Notes under the pieces: generated by a model
Database searches by the model: none
The model's input: the letters and a program-made list of their open reading frames with translations, nothing else
Told to the model about the DNA's origin: nothing
Shown here: positions 50,801-59,727 of the stretch, piece after piece
Position numbering within the stretch: position 1 is the stretch's first letter
Layout of the letters: every line of letters begins with the position of its first letter
Source: Devosia sp.
GTDB taxonomy: Bacteria; Pseudomonadota; Alphaproteobacteria; Rhizobiales; Devosiaceae
Length of the DNA: 64,000 bases
NCBI RefSeq assembly: GCF_014860165.1
Contig: NZ_JACZKG010000049.1
Coordinates: 1 to 64,000 of the forward strand
Direction: 5' to 3'
Translations under genes and position numbers: made by a program

Positions 50801-52480
50801 AACTTCAACCATACAGACACCGACTATGAATTCGCCGTGGATCTTTCAAGGCCACTCGGCTCCGGCACAATCAACCACCTCGCTGGGGTCACCAGGCTGA
50901 CCGGCGACGCCAGCGCCTTCGATGGCTCGACCAACGTCACCGGCGGTGCGCTCTATGTGAACAACGCGCTTGGTGGCCTGATCAATGTCACAGGAGGCAC
51001 GCTCGGCGGTTCGGGTGCGCTGGGCACCGTCGCAATTGCGTCCGGCGGCACCATCGCGCCGGGCAACTCCATCGGTACGCTCAACGTTGGCAATATTACA
51101 ATCGCGGCGGGCACGACCTATGCCGTTGAGGTGAACAGCGCGGGCCAGAGCGACCTGATCAACGCGACCGGAACGGCCACGATCAATGGCGGCACGGTCA
51201 CTGTCATCCCGTTCCCGGACTACGCGATCGGCAAAGCCTACACCATTGTTACGGCTGCGGGCGGTGTGACCGGTACCTTCGACGCGTCGCGCTTTGCGGC
51301 CAGTTCGCTCTTCGTTACTCCGACGCTCACCTACGACGCCAACAACGCCTTTGTGACGCTGGCCCAGACCGCGACCTTTGCTTCGGTAGCTGAGACGCCA
51401 AACCAAATCGCCGCGGCTGGTGGCGCCAATAGCCTTGGCTCGGGCAATGCGATCTTCGATGCGATCGGTGTGCTTGGCACCAGTGCCCAAGCCCGAACCG
51501 CCTTCGACGCCATCTCCGGAGAAGTCCACGCCTCGGCCAAGACGGCACTACTGGAAGACAGCCGTTTCCCGCGCGAGGCGGCAATGGACCGACTGCGCGT
51601 GGCGCTTGGCGGTGTTGCGGCCGACAACAGCGCGCAGATGGGGGATCGGATTTCCGATAGCTTCGGCCCGTGGGCTCACGGCTTTGGCTCCTGGAGCGAA
51701 TGGGGCAGCGACGGAAATGCCGCCGCAATGGACCGCGCCATAGGCGGGTTTGTGACGGGTGGAGATGCTCTGGTCTGGGACAATGTGCGCTTCGGCACAA
51801 TGGGCGGCTATTCCCACTCCAATTTCAGAGTCAATGCTCGCGCGTCCTCCGGCACGGTGGACACCTACACCCTGGGGGCCTATGGCGGCGGGGCATGGGA
51901 TGCCTTCACTCTCACCGGCGGACTGGCCCATAGCTGGCACAGCCTGGGCACCTCCCGTTCGGCAACCTTTGCCGGTTTCGCGGATAGTCTTTCAGCGACC
52001 TACAGCGCTCGGACCCTGCAAGCCTGGGGGGAAGCGGCCTATAGCTTCGAGGCAGGCGCGGCCCGGTTCGAGCCCTTCGCCAACCTCGCCCATGTCAGCC
52101 TGTCGACCGACGGCCTCACAGAAAGCGGCGGTGCGGCGGCATTGAGCGGCGCTACCGATGTAGTCAATGCGACCTTCGCAACGCTGGGTCTGCGGGCCGA
52201 GACCGATGTCACGCTCGATGAGCTGGAAGCCAAGCTGAGCGGCATGGTGGGTTGGCGGCATGCCTTCGGTGGCGCGCCAAATGCGCGGATGGCCTTTGCT
52301 TCGGGCGGCAGTGCCTTCACTGTTGCGGGTGTGCCGCTGGCGCAGGACAGTCTGGTCTTCGATGCCGGGTTCAATGTGAGCCTGACCGACAGCGCAACCC
52401 TGGGCGTTGCCTATAGCGGCCAAATGGGCTCGGGCCTTCAGAACCAGAGCGCTAGCATCAGTCTGAAAGGGAAGTTCTGA
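47867..52480 (+). CDS. Giant repeat autotransporter (type Va)
   Basis: This is a 1537-residue autotransporter. A signal region of about 45 residues (ending FGAPAAWA-A) precedes a passenger of about 1200 residues built from about 12 units of roughly 50 residues, each with a VDGTGSxWTNSxxL core and VGxxGxGxLxIxNGGAVS link, then a serine-free linker and a C-terminal beta-barrel (about 1260-1537) ending in phenylalanine (SLKGKF). Three larger super-repeats contain GTLNIGAAAGE and LVFNHT segments. The passenger should fold as a beta-helix adhesin. ATG 47867 follows GAGGG; the frame is open 14 codons further upstream. There is no protease or cleavage motif. Confidence 0.86.
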   Translation: MGSEPTGAARLSGLAHSQLLANLLSTSALCTAALLAFGAPAAWAADVVIDNRTETVVGTGGGTQASPWTISGDLFLGDWGTGRLDISAGGVVSNEDSTLGRFLGSGTVTVDGTGSKWTNSAILNVGSNGTGTVSITNGGAVSNTFGTIAGETGSEGAVTVDGAGSTWTNSGSLKIGDLGAGTLTIANDGKVTVTGPWKTVDIAYGSGSTGTLNIGAAAGEAAVGAGTLSATELIFGEGDGTLVFNHTEDSYGFAADISGVGTINILSGLTNLTGDSSGFTGTTNADGGTLVITGWLGGFTGYVGSSVGSTGTVSVLGAGASWTANNLYVGYNGTGSLTIAGGATVSSFDATIGYASGALGTVSVIGDGSSWAIASGLEIGRRGTGTLNILDGAMVAAGDDTNIGDRAGSDGTMTVSGTGSSFEAASYTIYVGNEGTGELNIEDGGAVSNTYGFVGDDAGSVGTANVDGMGSTWINSQSLVVGNSGSGTLNITDGGAVSSNAGYVGNSSSADGTVTVDGTGSSWTNASFLTISEVGAGTLNITNGGAVSNTFGSIGSSTGSNGAATVAGAGSTWTNSVSLVVGSIGTGELTIANGGAVSAGGGSGNVVIANDVDATGTLNIGAAAGDAAAGAGILDAGNIIFGDGDGTLVFNHTDGDYEFAAAISGNAGTSSTAGTGKINHIAGTTTLTGDSSGFSGTTTITGGFLKLEGTLGGVLRVNNGALSIENGGVANSTLDSTIGDDTNDVGFATVTGPGSTWTNANDLFVGDFGTGVLTILDGASVSDDAAYVGNNADGTGTVTVNGTGSSWNHNNEFSIGYMGEGILKIENGGSVGAEDGYIAYQAGSEGTVTVTGAGSVWDTDATIVGDHGTGRITIADGGALVTTNGYLGAETGTGIATVTGSGSTWTSAQRLVIGDSATGTMTIADGGVARSDAGIVDLGKELGANGTLNIGAAAGETAVGAGTLQAEMVQFGQGAGTINFNHTDTDYEFAVDLSRPLGSGTINHLAGVTRLTGDASAFDGSTNVTGGALYVNNALGGLINVTGGTLGGSGALGTVAIASGGTIAPGNSIGTLNVGNITIAAGTTYAVEVNSAGQSDLINATGTATINGGTVTVIPFPDYAIGKAYTIVTAAGGVTGTFDASRFAASSLFVTPTLTYDANNAFVTLAQTATFASVAETPNQIAAAGGANSLGSGNAIFDAIGVLGTSAQARTAFDAISGEVHASAKTALLEDSRFPREAAMDRLRVALGGVAADNSAQMGDRISDSFGPWAHGFGSWSEWGSDGNAAAMDRAIGGFVTGGDALVWDNVRFGTMGGYSHSNFRVNARASSGTVDTYTLGAYGGGAWDAFTLTGGLAHSWHSLGTSRSATFAGFADSLSATYSARTLQAWGEAAYSFEAGAARFEPFANLAHVSLSTDGLTESGGAAALSGATDVVNATFATLGLRAETDVTLDELEAKLSGMVGWRHAFGGAPNARMAFASGGSAFTVAGVPLAQDSLVFDAGFNVSLTDSATLGVAYSGQMGSGLQNQSASISLKGKF

Positions 52481-52568
52481 TCGCGAGCGCCGTGTCGGCG
52501 TCCTCCCCTGACCGCGCCAGCCGTCAGGACCTCAGGTGGGCAAGGCCAATCCATAGAGATACAGAGAC

Positions 52569-53111
52569 ATGAAGACCCTCACGATGCCCTTCACAAAATC
52601 CGTCCTTGCCATCACCGTTGCCCTGGCGCTTTCCACCACAACATCCGTTGGCCAGGAAGCGGGACTGCCAGGCAATGCCTCGAGCCTGCTTGAGAGCCAT
52701 GGCAACTGGCAGCTTGTCTGCACGGCTCCCGAAGGCACCGTCAGATGCGTGATGTCGCAAACACAGTTGGCCGAAAATCGTCAGCAGGTTTTGAGCATCG
52801 AGCTGTCCCGCGGAGACGACCGCAATACCGCCGGCGGCGTACTGGTCCTTCCCTTCGGCCTAGACCTTGCGAGGGGGATCACTTACCAGCTCGACGGAGG
52901 CCAGGGCAGCGCCGTCCAACCTTTCCGAACCTGCTTGCCGGTCGGTTGCTTGGTCGACATCGCCCTCGACTCCGACACGGTCGCATCGCTGGGGGCCGGT
53001 GACCAGCTCGATGTCATTGCCACCGCTGATGGTGGCCAAGAGATCGCTTTCTCGATCTCGCTCGCCGGGTTTTCGAATGCACACGACCGCATGATTGCCC
53101 TTCTGCGATAG
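52569..53111 (+). CDS. IalB-family periplasmic protein
   Basis: This is a 180-residue protein with a signal peptide (about 28 residues, ending TTTSVG-Q) and an invasion-associated locus B domain: HGNWQLVCTAPEGTVRCVMS, QVLSIELSRGDDRNTAGGVL, LPFGLDLARGITYQLDGGQG, CLPVGCLVDIALDSD and AFSISLAGFSNAHDR. Two cysteine pairs (WQLVC-RC and TC-GC) probably form disulfides. IalB was named for cell entry in Bartonella, but homologues are common in free-living alphaproteobacteria, so an invasive role is not implied. It follows the autotransporter by 88 bp. Confidence 0.85.
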   Translation: MKTLTMPFTKSVLAITVALALSTTTSVGQEAGLPGNASSLLESHGNWQLVCTAPEGTVRCVMSQTQLAENRQQVLSIELSRGDDRNTAGGVLVLPFGLDLARGITYQLDGGQGSAVQPFRTCLPVGCLVDIALDSDTVASLGAGDQLDVIATADGGQEIAFSISLAGFSNAHDRMIALLR

Positions 53112-53473
53112 TAAGATCAGCGCAGCGTGCGGGGCGCGGATAGCATCGTCCAGCGGAGCTATCCGCTCCCGTCAGTCCAGCGGCCCTGGCCAACGGCAGC
53201 CCTGTTAAGCTGCCATTGACCGACCGCTATCCGACCTTCGATTCTCAAAGGAGACTGACAGATTACGGCCCCCTTGCGGCCATTCATGATTGTCCGGTAC
53301 TTCGGCAGGTTAGGGGCCGCCCGCGGGCTGGCTTTCTGCCGTTGCATCCAACGGACGATCATCGGCGTGCGGTGTCGGGCCCTCAAGCTTTGAATTCGAC
53401 CAGCTCAATCCGGATCTCGTCTCGTGTGGATCGAGGATGCGGCTACTATTTCTCTCCGAATACAAGCTTATCG
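53112..53473. other. Intergenic, no supported gene
   Basis: Between the IalB gene and the tRNA flank there is no recognised gene, terminator or left/right-type repeat. Some open frames exist on the plus strand but have neither a ribosome site nor family marks. Confidence 0.5.
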
Positions 53474-53539
53474 CCGGGCCATAAACCGGGCCCTGACGAA
53501 AAGCGGTCAGTGGAAATACCGATAACCCCTTGAATTCAT
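53474..53539 (-). repeat. 3' flank of tRNA, matched at 3161-3225
   Basis: This stretch, just past the tRNA 3' end, is colinear with 3161-3225 next to the degenerate tRNA copy (about two-thirds identical, one-base indel, near-exact over CCGGGCC-A/T-TAAACCGGGCC). It extends the duplication beyond the tRNA itself. Confidence 0.65.
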
Positions 53540-53615
53540 TGGTGGGCCCACCAGGACTCGAACCTGGAACCAGACCGTTATGAGCGGTCGGCTCTAACCA
53601 TTGAGCTATAGGCCC
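53540..53615 (-). tRNA. tRNA with CAU anticodon, probably tRNA-Ile2
   Basis: All stems pair: acceptor GGGCCTA/TGGGCCC (one G-U), D-arm GCTC/GAGC, anticodon stem GACCG/CGGTC with loop CTCATAA, T-arm CCAGG/CCTGG with TTCGAGT loop, discriminator A and encoded CCA; 76 nt. The anticodon is CAU. The 8-base D-loop (AATGGTTA) resembles bacterial tRNA-Ile2, whose C34 is changed to lysidine, more than elongator tRNA-Met, but the sequence cannot decide with certainty. It is the partner of the degenerate copy at 3161-3275. Confidence 0.92.
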
Positions 53616-53763
53616 CCGCTCCGCGTCTTACCAGGGTCTCGCCCGGTGACAAGAGGGAAGTCGCGGCGACGCGGCCCAGCAGCGCTCAAGAGTTCGCAAT
53701 TGCCGCGCGCTTTTGTGCATTTCCATCCGCCTGCTATATGTCGCGCTGTCCTTGGAGTCCTCA

Positions 53764-54519
53764 ATGCGCGAAGGCGACATCATCAACGGCCTGGTCAAGG
53801 GCCTGGCGGTCATCGAGTGCTTTGACGAGGAGCATGCCAGCCAGTCGATCACCGACGTGGCCAACCGCACCGGCCTCGAACGGGCGACCGCCCGACGCTG
53901 CCTGTTGACCCTGGTCCATCTTGGCTATGCCAGTTATGATGGCAAGTTCTTCCGCCTCACGCCGCGCGTACTCAACCTGGGCCATTCCTACCTGGCCGCG
54001 ACGCCCCTGCCCCGGCTGATTCTGCCCTTTCTCGAAGAGCTTTCCGACCAGATCAACGAAAGCTCGTCCGCGGCGGTGCTCGACAGTACCGAGATTCTCT
54101 ACATCGCCCGTGCCTCCTATCGCCGTGTGATGTCGATCAATCTGGGCGCCGGAGCGCGCCTGCCCGCCTATTGCACCTCGATGGGGCGTATCCTGCTGGC
54201 CGCGCTGCCGCCCGCCGCGGCGCGCGAAGTGCTCAACCGCTCCGAACTCATAGCCTATACCGCCAAGACCAAGGCCGACCTGCCCTCGATCACCACCGAA
54301 CTGGCGGTCGTCGCGGCGCAGGGCTTTGCCGTCATCGATGAAGAGCTCGAACTGGGCCTCTGCTCCATCGCCGTGCCGCTATTCAATGCGCAAGGCCACA
54401 CCGTCGCCGCGCTCAATATCGGCGCCCAGTCCGCCCGCGCTTCCACCTCGCACATGATCGCCAATTTCCTGCCTCTGATGCGCAAGGTGCAGGCCGAAGT
54501 ACGCCCCTTGCTGCGCTGA
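53764..54519 (+). CDS. IclR-family transcriptional regulator
   Basis: This is a 251-residue IclR regulator: N-terminal HTH (GLAVIECFDEEHASQSITDV, ANRTGLERATARRCLLTLVH) and a C-terminal effector domain (LPFLEELSDQINESSSAAVL, LGAGARLPAYCTSMGRILLA, ELELGLCSIAVPLFNAQGHT). It is close to the PcaR/PobR group that responds to aromatic acids. ATG 53764 has GGAG 8 nt upstream. It is followed after 60 bp by an aldo/keto reductase on the same strand; the regulated pathway is not evident. Confidence 0.87.
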   Translation: MREGDIINGLVKGLAVIECFDEEHASQSITDVANRTGLERATARRCLLTLVHLGYASYDGKFFRLTPRVLNLGHSYLAATPLPRLILPFLEELSDQINESSSAAVLDSTEILYIARASYRRVMSINLGAGARLPAYCTSMGRILLAALPPAAAREVLNRSELIAYTAKTKADLPSITTELAVVAAQGFAVIDEELELGLCSIAVPLFNAQGHTVAALNIGAQSARASTSHMIANFLPLMRKVQAEVRPLLR

Positions 54520-54579
54520 GCTTGCCTTCTGTATTAGCGCTAATCTAGGTTGGGCCAGCCGATTCCGAAGGAGCCCCAC

Positions 54580-55395
54580 ATGCAGCGCAATCAATATGGC
54601 ATGCCCCTGATGGGCCTGGGCACCTATGGCCGCCGCGGCACCCAGGGCATTGACGCCATCCTGGCGGCCTTGGAGATCGGCTACCGCCATCTCGACACTG
54701 CCCAGAGCTACGACACCGAGCGCGAATGCGGGGAGGCCCTGCGGCAGTCGGGCCTGCCGCGTGACGAAGTCTTCGTCACCACCAAGATCGACATGCCCAA
54801 TTTCGGCGCCGGAAAGCTGGTTCCCTCGCTGCGCCGCAGCCTCGACGCCCTGACCATGGACTATGTCGACCTGACCCTGATCCACTGGCCGTCGCCCCAT
54901 GAACAGGTGCCGCTGGCCACATATCTCGAACAGCTCGCCGAGGCCCAGGCGCTTGGCCTGACACGCACTATCGGCGTTTCCAACTTCACCATCGACCTGC
55001 TGCAGCGCTCCCGCACCATTCTGGGCGACCTACCCATCGCCAACAACCAGGTCGAGTGCCACCCTTACCTGCAGAACCGGAAGCTCGTGGACTTCTGCGA
55101 TGGCGCGGGCATTCCGGTGACCGCCTACCAGCCCATTGCCCATGGCGCGCTCAAGGGTGACCCGGTGCTCGAACCCCTCGCCGCGACGAAGGGCTGCACC
55201 GTCGAACAGCTTGCCATCGCCTTTGCGCTGGCCCGCGGCCTCGCCGCCATTCCGGCCTCGAGCAACCGCGAGCGCCTCGCCACCAACTTCGCCGCCGAGC
55301 AGGTCGTGCTGACGCCTGATGACACGGCGATCATCGCTTCCGTGGATCGCGGCGCCCGTCGCATCGATCCGGCCAGCGCTCCCGCCTGGGACTGA
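54580..55395 (+). CDS. Aldo/keto reductase
   Basis: This is a 271-residue AKR of the 2,5-diketogluconate-reductase type. The catalytic tetrad is visible: D and Y in HLDTAQSYDTE, K in VTTKI, H in LIHWP. Later GVSNFTIDLL, NNQVECHPYLQNRKLVDFCD and IPASSNRERL complete the (beta/alpha)8 barrel and NADP(H) site. It probably reduces aldehydes or ketones with NADPH. ATG 54580 follows GGAG. Confidence 0.88.
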   Translation: MQRNQYGMPLMGLGTYGRRGTQGIDAILAALEIGYRHLDTAQSYDTERECGEALRQSGLPRDEVFVTTKIDMPNFGAGKLVPSLRRSLDALTMDYVDLTLIHWPSPHEQVPLATYLEQLAEAQALGLTRTIGVSNFTIDLLQRSRTILGDLPIANNQVECHPYLQNRKLVDFCDGAGIPVTAYQPIAHGALKGDPVLEPLAATKGCTVEQLAIAFALARGLAAIPASSNRERLATNFAAEQVVLTPDDTAIIASVDRGARRIDPASAPAWD

Positions 55396-55476
55396 TCGCA
55401 CCCGATACTCGACTTCCAGCCCAGTCTCAATCAGGCGGAAACGCCCCGCTGAGCGGGACTTTCGCTATCCCGTGGA

Positions 55477-55494
55477 CGGTCACGGAACCGTCAC
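55477..55494 (+). promoter_or_regulatory. Pho box upstream of phn operon
   Basis: CGGTCAC-GGAA-CCGTCAC is a 7-4-7 direct repeat with 11-bp period, the PhoB-box layout (CTGTCAT-N4-CTGTCAT). It lies 66-83 nt upstream of phnC, and further GTCAT half-sites follow at 55504 and 55512. This predicts induction of phnCDEE by phosphate starvation through PhoB. Confidence 0.75.
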
Positions 55495-55559
55495 GGCGCC
55501 GTTGTCATAGCGTCATCCGCCAGCCTTACCCATGCCACCACTTTAGATAGGGGGTGGCG

Positions 55560-56366
55560 ATGCTCAAGATAGCCAGTGTCTCGCGGCGGTTCGGCACCAA
55601 ACTTGCCGTCAGCGATGTGACCATCGAAATCCCCCAGGGACAGATGGTCGGCATCATCGGTCGCTCCGGCGCCGGCAAGTCGACGCTGCTGCGCATGATC
55701 AACCGCCTCGCCGACGTATCGTCCGGCTATATCGAATACAAGGGCGTCAAGGTCTCCGCCTTGCGCGGCGGCGAGCTGCGCGCCTGGCAGCGCGACTGCG
55801 CCATGATCTTCCAGCAGTTCAACCTGGTGCCTCGCCTCGACGTCATCACCAACGTGATGCTCGGCCGGCTCAACGGGCGCAATCCTGTGCTCAACCTGCT
55901 GCAGATATTCACTACCGACGAGCAGATGCTGGCGTTGAAGGCCCTGGAGCGCCTGGACATCGCTCCGACCGCCATGCAGTGGGCTCAAACCCTCTCCGGC
56001 GGTCAACAACAGCGCGTCGCCATTGCGCGTGCCTTGATGCAAAACCCCAAGGTGATCCTCGCCGACGAGCCGATCGCCAGCCTGGATCCGCGCAATGCGC
56101 AGATCGTCATGGACAGCCTGCGCGACATCAACGCCGACGGCATCACCGTCATCACCAATCTGCACACGCTCGATACCGCGCGCGCCTATTGCGAGCGCAT
56201 CATCGGCATGTCGATGGGCAAGGTGGTGTTCGATGGCACCCCCGATGAGCTGACCGGCGAAGTGGCGCGCACCATCTACGGCGCAGACGGGCTCAAGGAG
56301 GCTTTGACCTCCACGGCTATCGAACCGATCTCGCCGCGCATCCCGGCTGCAGCACCCACAGCCTGA
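55560..56366 (+). CDS. Phosphonate ABC transporter ATPase PhnC
   Basis: This is a 268-residue PhnC-type ATPase: Walker [11 protein letters not shown]-loop [20 protein letters not shown], signature [19 protein letters not shown], Walker [13 protein letters not shown] and switch [11 protein letters not shown]. The long [18 protein letters not shown] and [18 protein letters not shown] blocks are PhnC signatures. ATG 55560 was preferred over GTG 55554 because GGGGG lies just upstream. It is the first gene of phnCDEE behind a Pho box. Confidence 0.9.
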   Translation: MLKIASVSRRFGTKLAVSDVTIEIPQGQMVGIIGRSGAGKSTLLRMINRLADVSSGYIEYKGVKVSALRGGELRAWQRDCAMIFQQFNLVPRLDVITNVMLGRLNGRNPVLNLLQIFTTDEQMLALKALERLDIAPTAMQWAQTLSGGQQQRVAIARALMQNPKVILADEPIASLDPRNAQIVMDSLRDINADGITVITNLHTLDTARAYCERIIGMSMGKVVFDGTPDELTGEVARTIYGADGLKEALTSTAIEPISPRIPAAAPTA

Positions 56367-56438
56367 CCCCTTCCCCGGCGGCCCAGCGCTCCGCGCCGGT
56401 CCGGCCGAGAAAACCTCGCGTCACCAAAGGAGATTTCC

Positions 56439-57350
56439 ATGACTGCGATCCGTACCATCCTGCTGGCCGGCATTGCCCTTGCCGGCGTTACCGCACCCAC
56501 CTTCGCCCAGGAAATCGATGTTATCCGCATCGGCCTGCTCGGCGGCGAGAACGAAGCAGACCGGCTGGCCGACAACCAGTGCCTGATAGACAAGCTGCCG
56601 GCCGCCCTTGGCGTCAAGGAAGTCCAGCTGTTCCCAGCTGCTGACTACGACGGCGTGATCCAGGGCCTGCTGGGCGGCACGCTGGACGTGGCCGGCCTTG
56701 GTGCCTCAGGCTTCGCCGCCGTGTATCTGCAGGATCCGGAGGCCGTTGAGCCCTTCCTGACCAACGTGCAGACCGACGGCTCGACCGGTTACTATTCGGT
56801 CGCCCTCGCCATGGCGGATTCGGGCATCACCTCGATCGAGCAGGCCAAGGGCAAGAAACTCGGCTGGGCCGATCCGGACTCCACCTCCGGCTACCTGGTT
56901 CCCAAGGTGACCCTGCCCGAAGCCATCGGCGGCGCCGATCCCGAAGAATTCTTCGAGACCTCGTTCAACGGCGGTCACGAAAACAACGTGCTGGCCCTGC
57001 TGGACGGCAAGATCGACGTAGCCGTGACCTGGGCTTCGGGCGTGGGTGAATTCTCCGAGGGCTATACCTCGGGCAACGTCCGCTCGATGGTCGACAAGGG
57101 CATGCTCGACATGGAAGACGTCACCCAGGTCTGGCAGTCCCCGCTGATCCCGAACGGTCCGCTGGTGATGCGCAAGGACCTGCCGCAGGAGATGAAGGAC
57201 AAGATCATCGCCTTCTACACCGCGCTGCCCACTGAAGACTACGAGTGCTTCCGCGCGGTCGAAAACGGCGATTTCACCGGCTACACCCCGGTGACCGTCG
57301 ATTTCTACCAGCCCATCATCGACGCCCGCAAGTCGACCATCGGCGGCTGA
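56439..57350 (+). CDS. Phosphonate-binding protein PhnD
   Basis: This is a 303-residue periplasmic protein with a signal peptide (MTAIRTILLAGIALAGVTAP, then TFAQ). The mature part begins IDVIRIGLLGGENEADRLAD and contains GASGFAAVY and GWADPDSTSGYLVPK, the binding-site stretches of PhnD. It delivers phosphonates or phosphite-like anions to PhnE. A stem-loop follows the stop. Confidence 0.88.
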   Translation: MTAIRTILLAGIALAGVTAPTFAQEIDVIRIGLLGGENEADRLADNQCLIDKLPAALGVKEVQLFPAADYDGVIQGLLGGTLDVAGLGASGFAAVYLQDPEAVEPFLTNVQTDGSTGYYSVALAMADSGITSIEQAKGKKLGWADPDSTSGYLVPKVTLPEAIGGADPEEFFETSFNGGHENNVLALLDGKIDVAVTWASGVGEFSEGYTSGNVRSMVDKGMLDMEDVTQVWQSPLIPNGPLVMRKDLPQEMKDKIIAFYTALPTEDYECFRAVENGDFTGYTPVTVDFYQPIIDARKSTIGG

Positions 57351-57364
57351 TAGCCATCCATGCG

Positions 57365-57389
57365 GGCCGGCGGCGTCACGTCGCCGGCC
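57365..57389 (+). terminator. Stem-loop between phnD and phnE
   Basis: GGCCGGCG and CGCCGGCC form a perfect 8-bp stem around a 9-nt loop in the gap after the binding-protein gene. There is no U-run. It is the same placement as in the other three transport operons of the window. Confidence 0.55.
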
Positions 57390-57411
57390 ATGCCGTTTGC
57401 GGAGCACTGCA

Positions 57412-58383
57412 ATGACCACATTCGACGTCGGTCCTGGCCGCGGAGAGCTGTCCGAAGCGGGCCGCGCCATCCACCGCCACTATCAGCAACTGATCCGCAC
57501 CAGGCGGATCTACACGGCCCTGGGCCTGGGTGGCGTGGCCGTCCTGCTGTTCTTTGCCTTGTGGTTCGCCAATGACAACAATGCCGGCAAGTTCTTCGAC
57601 CGGCTGCCCTATTTCTTCGACTTCTTCATTCACTTCCAGCCCGACGATCCGTTCGAGATTGTCCGCGCGCTGTTCGACCTGCCCTCGCCTTACGCCGACG
57701 GGTCGCTGAAATACGACTATGAAGAAGGCCGGATCTATCTGTTCGGCGATTTCTACCTGCCCGAATACTTCTACCAGATGCTGGTGACCATCAACATCGC
57801 GGTCTGCGCCACCATGGCCGGCGCCGCCATTGCCTTTGCCCTGTGCTTTTTCGCCGCCACCAACCTGGTCGGCGCCGGGCCGGTGCGCTTCCTGGTGCGG
57901 CGCATCTTCGAGCTGCTGCGCGCCTTTCCGGAAATCGTCATTGCCGGCCTGCTGGTGGCCATCCTGTCCATCGGCCCGCTCGCCGCCGTCGTTGCCATTC
58001 TGGTCCACACCATCGGCGCATTGGGCAAGCTGTTCTTCGAGGTGGTCGAGAATGCCGATATGAAGCCCGATGAGGGTCTGCGCTCGGTCGGTGCCACCTG
58101 GCTGGAGCGCGTGCGCTACGCCATGGTGCCGCAGGTGCTGCCCAATTTCGTGTCCTATGCGCTGTTGCGCACCGAGATCAACGTGCGCGCCTCCACCATT
58201 ATCGGTGCGGTGGGCGGCGGCGGCATCGGCGAGGTGTTCCGCCTGTCGCTGAGCCGCGACCATGCCGCCAAGACCTATGCGATCATCATCCTGCTGTTTG
58301 CCACCATCCTGCTGATCGACTGGCTCTCGGGCTGGCTGCGGCAGAAGCTGGTCGGCAATGCGGCCTTCCAGTTCGGAGCCTGA
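57412..58383 (+). CDS. Phosphonate ABC permease PhnE, first copy
   Basis: This is a 323-residue permease with a first helix (YTALGLGGVAVLLFFALWFA), a periplasmic insert of about 70 residues (FFIHFQPDDPFEIVRALFDL) and a later permease core with about five helices. The EAA-type coupling loop is GLRSVGATWLERVRYAMVPQ. The ATG is 62 bp after the phnD stop. It forms a heterodimer with the next gene product. Confidence 0.88.
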   Translation: MTTFDVGPGRGELSEAGRAIHRHYQQLIRTRRIYTALGLGGVAVLLFFALWFANDNNAGKFFDRLPYFFDFFIHFQPDDPFEIVRALFDLPSPYADGSLKYDYEEGRIYLFGDFYLPEYFYQMLVTINIAVCATMAGAAIAFALCFFAATNLVGAGPVRFLVRRIFELLRAFPEIVIAGLLVAILSIGPLAAVVAILVHTIGALGKLFFEVVENADMKPDEGLRSVGATWLERVRYAMVPQVLPNFVSYALLRTEINVRASTIIGAVGGGGIGEVFRLSLSRDHAAKTYAIIILLFATILLIDWLSGWLRQKLVGNAAFQFGA

Positions 58384-58386
58384 GCG

Positions 58387-59727
58387 ATGACCCAAGCTAC
58401 TCTGAGGCCGGCCGAACGCATGGCGCTGTTGGCGCGCCATCCCGACGTGTTCCATAGGAGCCTGGCGAGCCGCCTGGCGGCTCCCCTGGCCGTCGCGGCG
58501 ACCGCAGCCTACTTTGTATTCTGCTTCTTCTTTTTCGGGGTGCCACAGGTTCTCGGTGACGCCCAGTGGGAACGCGCCGGCACCTACATGGCCGACTGGG
58601 TCTCGTGGGAAGCGACCCCGCGCTTCCGCTTCAAGGACGACGGCATCGAACTGGAATGGACGCGCTCACTGCTCGGGGACAACCCCGATCCAGACTGGAT
58701 CGTCCGGACTGGGGAGAACGCTTACGCCATCACCTTTGGCGACGCAGCCAACCGCATCGAGGTTGCCCCAGACCAGGTAATCGCGGTGGTGGACGGCGTT
58801 GAGCATGTCGTGACCTTCGCTGACGGCGATGCGGTGATGCCGACGACGGCCACCAGCGACTTTGCGCTCAAGAATGGCCGCGTCACCGTCTATTATGGCT
58901 TTGCCGGCCTGGCCGAAATCCGCGCCACCCAGGTCTATGTCCGCCGCCGTTTCCTGGGCTGGCCGAACTTCTTCTTCGATACCAAGTCCCCCTTCTTCGG
59001 CATGTCGGCTGGCGAAGTCTGGACCAGCGTTACCAGCGGTCCGCAGATCGCCGAGGGCAAATCCAACCTGCATCTGGCCTTCGACGAATTCCTGACCAAC
59101 ACCGAATGGCAGCACCTGGACGTCTACAACAAGCTGCTGCAAACTATCGTCATGGCCTTCGTCGGAACGCTGTTTGCCGCCATTGTCTCATTCCCGCTGT
59201 CGTTCCTGGCCGCCCGCAACGTCACGCGCAACCGTCTCACCAATTGGGTGACCAAGCGTGGCTTCGATCTGCTGCGATCGGTGGACATGCTGATCTGGGC
59301 GCTGTTCTTCGTGCGCGGCTTCGGCCCCGGCCCGATCCCCGGCATTGCGGCGATCTTCTTCACCGATACCGGAACGCTGGGCAAGACCAGCACCGAGGCC
59401 ATCGAGAACATCGACGACAAGCAGCGCGAGGGCGTGCGGTCCGTTGGGGCGTCGCCCATCGCCGTCCAGCGCTATGGGGTAGTCCCCCAGGTGGCGCCCG
59501 TATTCCTCAGCCAGGTACTGTACTTCTGGGAATCCAACACGCGCTCGGCAACCGTGATTGGTGCCGTCGGCGCCGGTGGCATCGGGCTAAAGCTCATTGA
59601 AGCCATGCGGACCAATCAGGATTGGGAGAATGTCGCCTATATGGTGTTGCTCATCCTGATCGTGGTCTTCGTGTTCGACAACTTGTCAAACGCCCTGCGG
59701 TCGCGGCTGATCGGCAGGTCTCACTAA
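58387..59727 (+). CDS. Phosphonate ABC permease PhnE, second copy
   Basis: This is a 446-residue PhnE-like permease. The first helix (about 35-58) is followed by a periplasmic domain of about 180 residues, then a permease core of about five helices with the coupling loop GVRSVGASPIAVQRYGVVPQ and ESNTRSATVIGAVGAGGIGL. The extended periplasmic domain is usual for the second PhnE of alphaproteobacterial phn operons. It starts 4 bases after the first phnE. Confidence 0.87.
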   Translation: MTQATLRPAERMALLARHPDVFHRSLASRLAAPLAVAATAAYFVFCFFFFGVPQVLGDAQWERAGTYMADWVSWEATPRFRFKDDGIELEWTRSLLGDNPDPDWIVRTGENAYAITFGDAANRIEVAPDQVIAVVDGVEHVVTFADGDAVMPTTATSDFALKNGRVTVYYGFAGLAEIRATQVYVRRRFLGWPNFFFDTKSPFFGMSAGEVWTSVTSGPQIAEGKSNLHLAFDEFLTNTEWQHLDVYNKLLQTIVMAFVGTLFAAIVSFPLSFLAARNVTRNRLTNWVTKRGFDLLRSVDMLIWALFFVRGFGPGPIPGIAAIFFTDTGTLGKTSTEAIENIDDKQREGVRSVGASPIAVQRYGVVPQVAPVFLSQVLYFWESNTRSATVIGAVGAGGIGLKLIEAMRTNQDWENVAYMVLLILIVVFVFDNLSNALRSRLIGRSH

